Shown here piece after piece: positions 1-12,860 of a stretch of DNA of 64,000 nucleotides (positions are counted from its first letter, which is position 1; each line of letters starts with the position of its first letter). A model generated the notes under the pieces. That model saw nothing but the letters and a program-made list of their open reading frames with translations, was not told the DNA's origin and ran no database searches. The position numbers and the translations under genes are program-made. Source of the DNA: Litomosoides sigmodontis (Eukaryota > Nematoda > Chromadorea > Rhabditida > Onchocercidae); assembly GCA_963070105.1 (NCBI GenBank), contig OY718804.1, forward strand, positions 7,547,817 to 7,611,816. The letters are read 5' to 3'.

Positions 1-3000
1 TGCTAGTTGATAGAACTATCCATTTGTCACCAGATATTGTTCGCGTTGGTCTCGTCGAATATGGGTTAAAAATTTTAATGTAGTTTAAAAAGAAAAATCC
101 ATGATTGTAATCTTTTGAAAGAAACATCTTTTCCTGCGGAATTAGTAATTTAGATTGTCTTTTCAGTTTAAATCATTTTTTCTACTATTAGTAAAAAAAG
201 GTTTGCCTATTTTAAATGCGCTATCAAATATTGCAATTTAATTTTTCATTAAATATTACTGATTTATTGATATTCAGCTATTTAATCAAGTAAAACATTT
301 CATAATTATTCCTTTTTTACTTATTGCTTAATGCACAAACTTGAAATCTGAAACGTGATTTGATGTTGTAATAATACTAATCAAACATGGTGACATTTCT
401 CATTTTGTTATTTGCAGTGATATGGCATTAATTCGTGTTCCACTTGGGCATTACGATCATAAAGTTGAACTTTTGGCGAATATATCAAATGGTACGCAAG
501 TTGGTGGTACACCGATTATTTTACGAGGTCTTCACGCTGCGAGGGAACAATTTCAGCAAAACGGTCGAAATGGCGTTTCGAGAATTCTGATACTAATAAC
601 AAGCGGTGCTGATCGGTCTGTGCCTTAACTAACAGTGCAACAATTAAACTAAATGTTACTTTAGAACTTCTCAGTCGTTTTTCTTTCAATTTAAGAATTT
701 ACACCTGTTGACAATCCCATATATTCTTTAGTGGTAATGTGGCCTTCGCAGCAGATGATATTCGTCAGCATCTGAATGTAAGCATCTTTGTGTTAGTTGT
801 AAATGCAACTAAACGAATGCAGATGATGCTAAATCGTTTGGTTGGTAATGAATACAAACAACAGCGAATAATATCAATTTCAAGTTCAACTAAACTACAC
901 GAATTAAAATTGCTACAAATTGGGCAAGCACTATGTAGTAGCGTTAATATTGCCGCCGCTACTGTTTTTCCAGAGCAAGAAACGCCACATCGAACAACGA
1001 AGCGTGATATTAATTACGCTAAAAAAAAGCTCAAGTGAGTTTTATACAGAGAAGTTGAAATTGAGTTGTTTCCGGTAATCTCGTCATTTGTTTTCTGTTT
1101 TAATAATTTATTCCGATAATTTTTTCTCCCAGTTTTAAACATATTGATTAGGAAAGATGAAATGTCTCGTTCGTCAATACGTTATTGGAAAACAACAACC
1201 GAGAATTTTGCTCCGACATCACTTTGCAAGAACGGTTTCCTACGTCCGTACCAGCTCTCAATTGTTGTTGACAGCACCGCTAAATCTCCCGAGAAAGTAG
1301 TGCAATTAATTCTATTAAAAATTTCTTCGATCCTCATGATTACACAAGTTTTTTTTAAATTTCCATATCTATTTCTTTAATACTTTCCTTCTCCTCTTTT
1401 CTTCACTTATTTCCTATTTTTTTATCAATGTTGCATATCTGAAAATAGGCTTTCAGGATTTCCGTTTGGTGCTAAATCATGTTGCTGACTTTTTGAAAAT
1501 GCAATTTTCACAAAAGGGCAAAATCATACAATTAAATTTGGTAGGTGTTGATAGCGACGGTGTCAGTTTGAAAGCAGCAAATTTTGGCGTTGGTTCGGTG
1601 GATAAAATTTTTGCGAAAATAATGCAAAAAAAGTGAGTTTTACCATAAAAACTTATAATTCTTGCAAAAACAGAACTTTTGGAATTTATGCAAAATACCA
1701 TTTATTACTTATTATTTGTGCAATTTATTGTATTATTTGTGTAAATTTCTGGTCAATTTTGCAACTAATGTGTTTCGTAAAATTTTTTTCAGAAATGATG
1801 AAAGTTCTCCCAAACTTGGCCGAGGTATTGAGGAGGCGGTATTATTAGCTGAAGAGTATGCTGTAAAAGGTGTCACTAGGATAATTCTGATCATTAGCGC
1901 AGATGGTACTAGCAGGTATTGTAAACATTGCTCTTGCAAATTTTGACATCAAATGCTATCGAACGAATTATTAAATGATAATTTTCTTTTCATTTCAGCG
2001 ATGATGCGATACGATCAGCGAGATATGCAAGAGATCAATATGGGCATGGTGTTGTTGCAATTTCCATTAGAACTCCGTTTAGCGAACTCTTAAAGCAGTT
2101 ATCACTGGAAAGTTCTGCCAAGTTTGTTTCTGCAATTTTCTTCCGCATTTTAGCCAGCTACTCCCCTTCACTTATTAACTATTAATTAATATCTAAGAAA
2201 CAGCTCACTTAATATATCACTATGTAATTAAAAATCTGAAAGCATATGCTGACTGTATAATGATGAATCCTTTATAATCGTTAAACGGTATAAAATTTTC
2301 ACAAATAAAATTAAACTTTACAGGGTTATTCATTTCCCAAATTGGTCGGTTAAAAATGAACTATTTCAAGAGTGGATTGCTCACGCTTTTTGCAATTATG
2401 TTTTTGTACCAGTAACGACGAAAACTAAATTGACTAGCATAACTGGACCATCAACTCGGAATATCTGTACTAATTACAATTTAATGCTACCGTCTTATTT
2501 GTCGGAAAATAATATTATTCCACAATTTACCAATACTAAATAGCTTTTGCGCGTTTTGTTCATTTTGTATTTAATACAACTTCAAACAACGAGAACTGTG
2601 TTTATTTTTAATTTTCTTCTAAATTATATGCTAAACTTCACGTATTTCAATTTTTTTGTTTTTATTTACAAAACGAAATAAACCTAATCAAAAAAAAGTT
2701 TACAATGAGATCTTTCGAATCAGTGATGTTTTATAGCAAAAATATCAATGGATGATGCGACCAATATTGAAGTAACACCGTTAAGTGCGAATTCTCTAAT
2801 TGTTTCATGGACTTGTTGTACGAATAACAAAGCAGTCAGTTATCATTAAATACTGATATGTGGTTTTTTTTGATAACGAGCTAAGTAATTAATGTGGGGT
2901 GTTCTCCTTACTTAGCTATGTTCTCTTTGTTTTAATGAGTCGGTTGAGTTCTTACGGGATTTAAAAATTTCAGTTTGTTAAATGGTGCTAAACGTTTAAA

Positions 3001-4958
3001 TCTCTTTCAACTTTTGATATATTCTTTTGTAAATGAAAAATTTTATTACGAAAAAACTCACATACTGTCAACACTCAACTTTTCAGGATTATGTCATTTT
3101 ATATACACCGGATTTATCATTGTCCAAAGAATATTGGCAAAAAGTGAATGCAACCTGTCGTGATAGTTTTGGGAGAAAAATTGATGGCTTAACACCTAAT
3201 AACACTTACACAGTTTGTGTTGAAACATTACAACTATTCGCTGACAAGTTTGCTCCACTTAATCTGAATGAATGTGAAACTGTACGACTTGACAGTGGTA
3301 AATTACTTTGCTTTTGAAATTATATCAAGCTAAGCACTATCAAATTTCACTAAATCTATTTCTAATTAGGGGTGAATACTTGTATTGCAAAATAAGTCTA
3401 TTTAATTTAATTTTTAATCAGTAAATTTAAGATACTACGACTCCACCAAAGCGAAAACTGGATAGTCAGTCAGTATCACAGTGCCAATGCATATGTACAG
3501 ACAATGGTGAAGCTTTGGTAAAACCGGCATGCGGGACAGTGATGGATCCGTTCCGTCCAATATCTACTCTTCCACCTGCTATAGATGGTGAATGCTCGTG
3601 CAGCATGCCTTCGAAAGGTGGACAGTGTCCCAGTGGATACTTCTTCAATCGTGGACAGTGTTATGGTTAGCCAGTTTTCTCGAACAAACTGATTCTAGTC
3701 AGGCATTTATGGTAGTAAATAGCTTTCGGACTTTCGTTTTCTAAATTTAAAAAATGTAAAAATTGAGCTCGATGAATGAGGAAAATTGGTTATAATGAAG
3801 TTATAATGAGTATCTTATGTTTCAGATACCTTTAGTTTTATGTTTACATTAACTAAAATTCACTGATTTGAATCATATAGTCTAACTGAAGACAGATTTA
3901 AAGATTTACATTAACTAAAATTCACTGATTTGAATCATATAGTCTAACTGAAGACAGATTTAAAAATTTCTTTTTTCAATTTATTTCAAGCAATCTTGTG
4001 AATTTAAAATTTAAGAATTTAATATTTGTTTTTCATGGTAATAGTATTTCCTATAGGTTATCTGTTTTGACGTGCAAGACTAATAAATACATTTCGAGAG
4101 TTAATTTTAAGATGTAAATGAATGTCAACAACAAAATGGAGGCTGTTCACATGGCTGTGTGAACACTCCCGGCGACTTTTATTGCGCGTGTCCGTATGGT
4201 ATGGTGCGCGATCCCGCAGATCCAAAGCTGTGCATTAATGTTGCCAGTAGTTTTGATCGTATTGCGGCACTATTTGGTCAATATCTTTATGCAAACCAAT
4301 TTAATGCGAGTGCTACCAGTGTTGAAAAAAGTGATGCACGAACTGATAGTAAAATAGTTAAATACAAGGTTACGGATTGCTTACTTCTGAATCTTAAGGA
4401 ATTTTTAAAATACTAGTTTATTTTAAATCTCTTCAAATCTCTTTACATTATAAATTGCAATATCTTATTTGCAATTTTAACATCGGATAGATAAGTAAAA
4501 ATACTCAATGCATTCTTCTAATTAAACTTACAAGAGAAGGAGATCTATGCAGATAAATATGGTAGAAATTGAATAATTAACTATATTTTAATACAAATTG
4601 AGAGAGATTTCTAAAAATTAGCATATTTGGGGAATAAAATTAGTTCGATATTTTCTCGATTGCCAGTGGATATTGAAATAATAATTATGCAGTGTTTGAA
4701 AAACTTTTAATTAAAGTTTTTGTTATAGAATTTTTATCGAATTTGTCTAATGGCAAAACACTTTTTCAAGTACTGTCAACCTTTCAACTTGTTACTTTTA
4801 AGTTTACTTCTTCCCTTTTATTGTTTTTCACTGACTACTGCTTTGATCTTATTCTGTAACTTTAGGCAACAGTGAAATCAGGAGATGATAAAACGATCTC
4901 ATTTGAATGGTCATTGGTGCCAACAATTGTACAGAAGGCATTGAAACGGCTACTTTGA
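1..4958 (+). CDS. vWA/FN3/EGF modular extracellular protein, 5' end outside window
   Basis: Exons: <1-64, 418-615, 732-1034, 1152-1296, 1457-1632, 1793-1915, 1999-2121, 2324-2466, 2737-2834, 3087-3297, 3432-3665, 4112-4368, 4866-4958; phases agree and give at least 721 residues. Order seen: the end of one von Willebrand A domain (to about 1034), a second vWA domain (about 1250-2400), a fibronectin III domain split over two exons ([11 protein letters not shown] at its start), a Cys-rich segment at 3432-3665, one EGF domain of calcium-binding type (DVNEC...YCACPYG), then a short tail and stop with no membrane segment. The vWA2 metal site is degenerate: D-S-T-A-K replaces DxSxS. vWA proteins of this layout are usually secreted adhesion or matrix components; that role is inferred. 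I do not recognise a named orthologue. Exon 8 has an alternative end (separate entry). Confidence 0.82.
2324..2541 (+). other. Alternative terminal form of vWA gene exon 8 (intron retention)
   Basis: If the donor after 2466 is not used, the frame continues 24 codons to a TAG at 2539-2541, giving a protein that ends after the second vWA domain without FN3 or EGF. Possible AATAAA signals follow downstream. The spliced route, 2466 to 2737, restores an open frame through FN3 (T|CA codon, phase 1). Both routes are readable from sequence; which is used is unknown. Confidence 0.4.
3843..3966. repeat. 62-bp direct tandem duplication, two copies
   Basis: Copies at 3843-3904 and 3905-3966 differ only at the last bases (AAAGA versus AAAAA). 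They lie inside the intron 3666-4111 of the vWA/FN3/EGF gene. The near-identity indicates a recent duplication. Confidence 0.95.
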
Positions 4959-6699
4959 GAACTTCCCGAAAAATTTCATGCAAACTTTTGAGTTTTCAAA
5001 AGTGAAAAAGGAAGAACCTTTTGCGTTGTCCTTTTGTTACAGCCATTACCACTCATTTGTTATCAAAGTTGTATCACATTTATCGAAATCGTCAACGTTT
5101 TATTCATATTTGCTATCGCTGCCCATTCACGTGGTCCTTCTGTTCTTTTTTCAATTCAAATTTCTCTCCTTTCAAATGTATGACATAGTTGCAACAGTTC
5201 TCGTATAATAATTGCTATTTTCAATTTGTGAGATTCTAAAATTTCACACAAAAACCAAGCATTTTGGAAAAATATGGAAAATCTTCTACATGTTATAATA
5301 CATGAGAAGGAAGTACTTAATCTGTAAATCATCCGTACATTTATGCATCGTCACGTGCGCTTATACGTACACAATTCGGTGAGTATACAGTGTGTGTTTG
5401 TCATCAGATCTCGATAAACGGCATCTATTCGGTCTTGACTAAATTTTATCTGTAACTCATTTCAACCATTTTGTCGTAATTACCATTTTGTGGTCATTTG
5501 TTCGACGAATATCCAACTCCCAATTTCCATTCAATTTCCTTCCTGCCTGCCTTGTTATCACATCACGACATAATTGCCGTTCACAGTACTTCAAATATAG
5601 CACTATTAATAAGATACAATCATCAGAAGCGTAAAGTTTCTAGACTTAGAAAAATATATAATATTTTTGCCATACTTACGATATTATTTTTCTAGTAAGT
5701 ATTTGCTACCAAATATTTGGATAGTACTAAAAGCTATGTTATCGATCATAATTGTTTCCAGCTCAAGTTAAAATAAATCTCCAGTTTACTTAGCTACGAA
5801 ACGGTGTTTTATGTCCTGGAGTCTTCTAGAAGCTCATTGCATTGCTTACCATGTTTGCTTCTAAAAATTGTTGTGATGGTCGTGTCAGATCACTTTATGT
5901 GCTTTATTTTTTGAAAGAAAACAAACGAATTTTCAATTTTTTCTGGTAGTAAACGGAACTAGCAATAAAGTATTCCTTTAAGACAGCCTAACAGATGTTC
6001 CTCCTTGTCCATGAGAAAGTTGTGCCGCACAAACTTCAAATTTCGATATTACTTGAACACGACAGCGAGTTGGTGGCCACACTCCTACACGGTAGTTACA
6101 CAAAGCATATTTCCACATGAATGTCGTAGGTTGCAAGCGAACATTGAAGTGAGATACTCCTCCACACTGAAGTGGATGAGCTTTATTAACGGTGTGCATG
6201 AAGGTAAAATAGTAATAGCACCTTGTAAGGTAGTACTGTTACACTTGAAAAAAAAGCTAATTACAACATCACGTAATATTACGCGTCATTTTACGCTAAG
6301 CGTCAGTGCTTTATTCGAAACTTCCTTTAGACGACAAAGTTTCACAGTCATGTCGTAAAGGGCCTCATCAAAACAGTGCGATGTCAGTAACAACGCTTTC
6401 ATTGCGTTAGTTTTCGAGCATTTACTTGGAGGAGGTAGGGGTAGGTGGTGGGTCAGGTTGCATAAGCAAACTGAGTGAGACAATTTTAAATACTGTGAGG
6501 AAAGGGATTGCATTTAGTTCATTTAATTGATTAATAATAATATCCATTTAATCTTAGGAATGGAATTTTGATGGTTCGTGTTAAATTTTAAACTTTTTTG
6601 TTTAGAAGTTTCAATGGTCAATGCTAAATTTGAGTAATTTTTGTTTTTAATCGCTCTTCCCTTGCATTTTTTTGCATCCTTCCTATAATCACAAAAGTG
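4959..6699. other. Intergenic region between vWA gene and TAF1
   Basis: Contains the presumed 3' UTR of the upstream gene and the TAF1 promoter region. Short open frames on both strands at about 5978-6513 are somewhat less AT-rich, but show no domain, no splice logic and overlap each other, so I call no gene. Confidence 0.6.
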
Positions 6700-9600
6700 A
6701 TGGAGGATGCAGGCAGTGATTCGTCTGGGAGTTCTACCGACGAGCGTACTTTTTCACAATTTAATGGTATGATTTTGTTTCATTTTATTGGTATTCTACT
6801 GTTTAGTTTAAACATCTTAAAGAAAGAAAAAATTCATCTTTTACCTTGTTTTTGCTTTGATTTTCTACAGTTAAGGAACTAGCTTGATTTTAACATTTTA
6901 CTTGTCGATTGTGATCACGTCACCTTAACATACATCCTGAGTTTTGACTCCGTTCAAATTTTCAATGACAACGATCAGTTTACATTAACAAACAATTACA
7001 TCACAACGTTTTGACGGCGCATTTTTCAAATCATTTCGTACTTTCTCTTCACTAAGGTAGTAAATGCAGTGATACTGGAAATTCCAGGTGATAGTTTGAA
7101 AACAGCCGTAAGTGACGAAGATTGTGAAGATGAAAGTCGTGATACAAATTTCAGTTCTGATGCTGAAGACTTCTACCGAAATCATCCATGTGCTATCAAT
7201 GAGCGTAGGTTTTGGCATGTGATTAGCTTTTTCTGAATAAATTTTCTAATGAATTTTACTGATTTTAGCAAGTTTATTGTTTTATTGCGTTTTTGAGAAG
7301 TGGAGGAGTGTAGTGTGAAGGAGAATCAAATAAAAAGGACCCATTAAATTGGGATGAATTGCATATTCGAGTTCAGTTGTGATATCCTCAAAATTAGGCA
7401 TTGCTTTTTTCTGTAGCACACAATATAAAGCAATGCATTTTTTGCAAAATATTTTGTTTGCAGCATGGTACGTTCGTCATTCGAATTTAGGGGATCAAAC
7501 TAATGATGCAGATGATGAACATGACGATTTTTCTGATGATGATTATAACGCGATTGCTGTTAGTAAGTATGACAAGCCTGAAAATCGGCTTTCGGTTATT
7601 TTTTTGCGATATTGTAGAATAGTAACACTAATTTTTCTCCTTTAATTCAGCCTGCAATGATGAACCGTTTGTACCTCCATCTGAACGTGATGACGCCCCT
7701 CTGTCCGGGATTTTACAGAATCCTGAACTTGATAAAATTGATCCAAGGTAATGTTTTGTGAACGTGCTTATAGCACTGGTTTTAAATAACATCTCGTTAC
7801 ATTCTGGATTATTTCAAGTAACCGCAAGTGTCTTTAGGCAATTTTTCCCCGATTATTCACGTAACAAAGTTTTACGATTCTCTCGTCTTTTTGGGTCTAA
7901 CATTAAATCTTCATCAAGAACCAGAATTTGGTGGCCATCGAAGACGTTTCGGCCAAACGTAATTTTTTGATATTTTTCAGAACCAATTACCCACTTTATT
8001 ATGATTGTTTGACTTCATTTTTAAACAATATGTTTATAAAATTCATGACAAACCTAGCATAGAGTTTTCGACCTCAATAAAACTGACAATTTTATAGAGC
8101 CCTGAGCAGGAAGGCGATGAAACCGTAGGACCAACAGGTACAGAAGAGCCGCGAGTGTTCAAAAGACTGACGGAAGTGAGTTATTTGTGCTTGAAAAGGG
8201 CCTCATATAGAAGAATAGTTGCAAAAGTTTAGAATTTGTCTGTTATAATCTACAGATTTTTGGAATTCACTGAATTTTACAAAATTTAGCAGGCTGAAAC
8301 CCTACAATCTGTCGGAACTTATGGTCCAAAACTAATATTCGAAGACCCTCCTACTGCCGAAGACTGTCTTGTGGATGATGAAATTCTTTTAATGAGACCT
8401 TCGACTTCGATTGTATCAGCTAAAAATGGTGATGGCGATGGAGACGTAAATGATATATCGTCTTGGAGGTCTCTGTTGTTTAGAAGTGGTCAAATGACAT
8501 ATATTTTATTTTGAAAGGAAAAAATTGTCATATTTAATGAAATTCGCAAGGTTTTTTCCTAACTTCTATACTTTGACGTAAACTTCTGTCGTAAATTGCT
8601 GATTACAGATTCGGTCCTGCGCGTATTTGGTATGATTCAATGAATGTTTTGTCTAATCCGTCTCATTTTGATTACGGGTTTAAGCTCAAACGTGAGGTGT
8701 GTATTTTTAACAGTTTTGAAAACAGTTACCTCATGATCAAGTTCAATGAATCATATGTTTTACAGCAGCCATTGCGAAAAAAGGGTCACATGAAAGATGA
8801 GAAAAATGATAAAAGTGAAGATGAAGTGGTCGAGGAAGAAATTGGTCCTGGATTGGCAGCTAGTGAACCATTTCCTCCGGAAACATTCCTTCCCGTAAAT
8901 TTAATTCGATGGGAGGACGATATAATACTCGATGAAGAACAAGCTAGGCTACAGGTTTTTTTTCAACCCGTTACCTCTGCGCGTAATTCTTGTACACTAA
9001 CAGGGTTTTTTCATAGAAAAAAATTTCAGATTTTGAAAGGCTTGGCTTCCCAACCATCAGATAAACTGCCTGAATATGGTTGGATACCCACACAACAAAC
9101 GAGAAATTACGAGTCTTTCATGACAGCTTGTAAGTTTTTTCTCTTCCACTTGTTTTCAGCGCTATTATAGCGTTTTCTTGAATGCCAACTTACCTTTCTG
9201 TGATTCTAATTTTTGAACTCAGTTTTAAACATGATTTAGTAAGTTTAGAAATAAACTTTATTAAATGTTTGATCCTCATCTTTCGCTTTTTGGTTTTTCC
9301 AGTTAAAACTCGTGCATTCGAACAGTTTTTTGCGAAGTCAGGCACATTTCCATCATTGAACACCGCGAATTTAGGTCAGTATTTTGCATATTACTGAATT
9401 TTTTGGAAGCATAATTAAATACAACCACTCTTGGGAATTCCTTTTTTATTTATGCTCATTTAACCTAGTGTGATAGGGAGACTTTTACTGTTCCGAAACA
9501 TTATTAGCCGTAAAAGAAAGAAAATGTTAAAAGAAGTGAACATGATTAAATCGTTGCTTCGTATTTTATTAGCTCGTCATTCAACAAAAAACGGTGTTTT

Positions 9601-12600
9601 GCTGTTTTGCAAGAAGTACGAATTGTCACAGCAAACATCGATTTTGTTACGGTATGGAAAAGAAGTACTAGTCTTAGTCAAGTTTTAAAACAGTGGAATG
9701 AATAAATTAAATTTTGAATTTATCTGAAGTCAACCACTCTCCAATCATTTTCAATGATTCTAGTATAACCTTCATTTTTTCAATTGTTAAAGCTTATATC
9801 AATTTATTTTGTTTCTTTTTTATTTTAGATTTTCCAAAAGAACCAACTCCATCTCATTCTATTTTTCCTATGGAAAACTGTGAATTGCTTTATACCAAGT
9901 GGGAAGATGATATCATATGGGATTCAGAAAATATGGATCACATACCAGGTATGATTGGTAAACATGCAGAAAAAATCAATATGAAATGACTGGAAAAATT
10001 GATCAGTCCAGTAAGAATGCCACTTGAAATTCCACAATTATAATAGATAGTACTGCAAACATGCCCTTGTTCCGAAACACAATTGTATAATAAGTTGATA
10101 ATAAGCTTCCATCTTAGAGCCGAAACTCCTCACTCTTGATTACTCAGACGATCCGAAGTTGTTTGGTATGCCAGAAGATAAAGCGATTGAAGACAAGGTT
10201 CAGGATGGCGAATTGCCAAATCCTCCAAAACCTTTTGATCGAAAGGTAGCTGTTTCATTACTCTAAAACTTGCAGGCACAAGATTATCTGTTTAGAATGT
10301 TTTGAAACAAGGATTGACAAATCTAGTGATTATGATCTATAAGTTGAATTATATAGGAGCATCAGTTCACGAAAAAATCCAAAATGATTCTCGGCCAAGT
10401 ACAACAACGGCAGAAACAAGAAGAAGATGAACAAATGGAGAGTTCTATTGCCCAGCTGACCGACAAAGATCCATTTAATCTTAGCAATGATGATTATTAC
10501 AGACCTAAAAATGTTGAAAGGTAAAATTCACCGTTTCTAGTTCTTAATCTGATTTCGTTACATTAATTTGTTGGAATTGCAGATTGTTTGAGGTTTGATT
10601 TTATAAGATGACTTCATTTCATGAAAAACTTGTTACTTTTATTGATTCATTTGTCATCTTTTTTTGCAGGACAGTTAGTTCCGTTTCCGGTACTTCACTT
10701 ATTCAACACTCGCTGCCTGCGCAGAATATACATAGAATGTTTTTCCCGACGCATTTGAACCCTTTTAAATTACGACATTATCATCGTTTACCATTGTCTA
10801 AACGAATCTTGCGAACAACAGGCACTCGCCTCGTGTCTGTTAAAACACTAACTAAACTGATCAAAGAAAAGGAAGAGGTAACTACTGTGGAATAGCTCAT
10901 TTTGTAGTTGAAGTTAAATTAAGAAGAAGGGGACTACAAAAACCCGTATTTTTCACCGATTTTTTCAGCTTCCAGAATACTGATAAAATATTCTGAAGAA
11001 CATCCATCACTACGCTAATGAAAATCTTTAATTTTATTTAAGTTTCGTGAGAAACAGAAGGCAGCGGAAGGAGGAGGTGAAATTTTCTTCATGCGTGAGG
11101 TTCAAGATTTGTCAGGGAAGGATAGTACCCTGTTACTGATGGAATATTCTGAAGAACATCCACCACTGCTCAATCAGCCCGGAATGGCCAGTAAAATTAG
11201 GAATTATTACAAAAGAGTAAGGACAGTTTTGCTTGAGTAAGGACAGTCTTGCAATGTATATTCGTTTTATTCTTGCTCATTGCCAGTTAGTTTTATCGAG
11301 TGGATGTTGAAAAGTATCTTCTGTGCAACCATCCACTTGTTATGCTAAGCTGTTCATGCTCAACTATTTGTTAAACAGGACATGCTATGTAATCCTATTC
11401 TTTTCGTTCTTTTTTTAAATTTATAGTTGATATTTTCTGCAGAAAGTTGGAAAGGAGACAGATCCGGAATATGAATTTGGTGAAACTGCTTTTACTCACA
11501 CTTCGCCATTCTTGGGTTCTCTTGCACCAGGTCAAGGTTTACAATCGCTGGAGAATAATTTGTACCGTGCACCTATTTATAAGCATTCATCACATTCAAA
11601 TGACTTTCTTCTAATTCGCACAAAACAGGGGTAAGTTATTTTTGGCTGACCTCTATGTTCCTTAACCCTACATTAATTTTAATATTACACTAAGCTAACC
11701 GAGGAATTTGGTCGCCATTATATCCTGTTGACGGAAATAGTAGACAGGTGTTGAATATTGTTTTGCATTTGATTTTCATCTTTAGACAACTTATCAAACA
11801 AACTGTTTTAATGGACAGATCAACATGACTTGCTGGCAAACGTCATAAAATTTTATCTACTTTACCATTTGATGATCGTATAACATTGATTAAGCAGACG
11901 ATTCATTTATATTGAAGCTTATTCGTTCTGAGTGCATCTTGATTATGTATTGCATTTAGTTAGATCATACATGAACTGGAAAAAAATAAACCACTCAATT
12001 TGATATCGTCATTTGTGTTCAGTATAGCACAAGCATTGTGATATGCATATTGCATTAAGTTTCTGAGTTGCAGGTATTTTATTCGTCATTGCCCAACTTT
12101 ATTTCTTGTTGGTCAGCAATGTCCGTTGTATGAAGTGCCAAGTCCAAACTCGAAACGAGCAACAGTTTTTGTTCGGGACTTTTTGCTAGCGTATATTTAT
12201 CGACTTTTCTGGGCCAGCGATCAAAATCCTAGGAGGTGAGAATTCTTGACAGTTTAAACCTTAGTTTAACATTCTGCTTGTTTTCTGTCATATATGACAA
12301 GAAACATTATTCTGTTTTTTTTTGTAATAAATTTGTTTTTTAAGGGAAAGTTGCTGTCTCATAACAAGGAGCAAAAATTTTTGCTTAGTTTCCATTTTAA
12401 TTCAGGTTGAAAATGGAGGATATCAAGGAAGCATTTCCTCATTACGCTGAGAGTTCAGTACGCAAACGATTAAAACAGTGCTCAGATTTCAAGCGGTTGG
12501 GACAAGGCCCTGACCAAAACTATTGGGTTAGTTGCAAATCATTGGGAGAAAAATCTTTATTTTGGTCCATAACAATTGCTTTTTTAGTTTTCCACTTTCT

Positions 12601-12787
12601 TGAACCAGATCTTTTTAATAGGTTTTACGAAATGATTTTCGATTACCAAGTAAAGAAGAAGTACTTGCGATGGTAACGCCGGAAATGTGTTGTGCGCAGT
12701 ATAGTATGCTAGCTGCTGAACAGCGTTTAAAGGTAATAATCCGTTTTTTCATTATAATTTGTGCAACGAATCTAATATCTAACTCTC

Positions 12788-12860
<73 letters not shown>

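Noticed and set aside
5978..6513. Overlapping open frames upstream of TAF1, one of 117 codons
   Set aside because: Frames on both strands overlap, with no domain, no splice signals and no signal peptide.
9470..9688. 72-codon open frame inside TAF1 intron 9375-9828
   Set aside because: The flanking exons already join in phase and match TAF1 without it, and it shows no homology or good splice sites.
9829..9989. Possible separate gene from the 91-codon frame around [12 protein letters not shown]
   Set aside because: It is TAF1 exon 12; the surrounding residues continue the TAF1 WEDD region.
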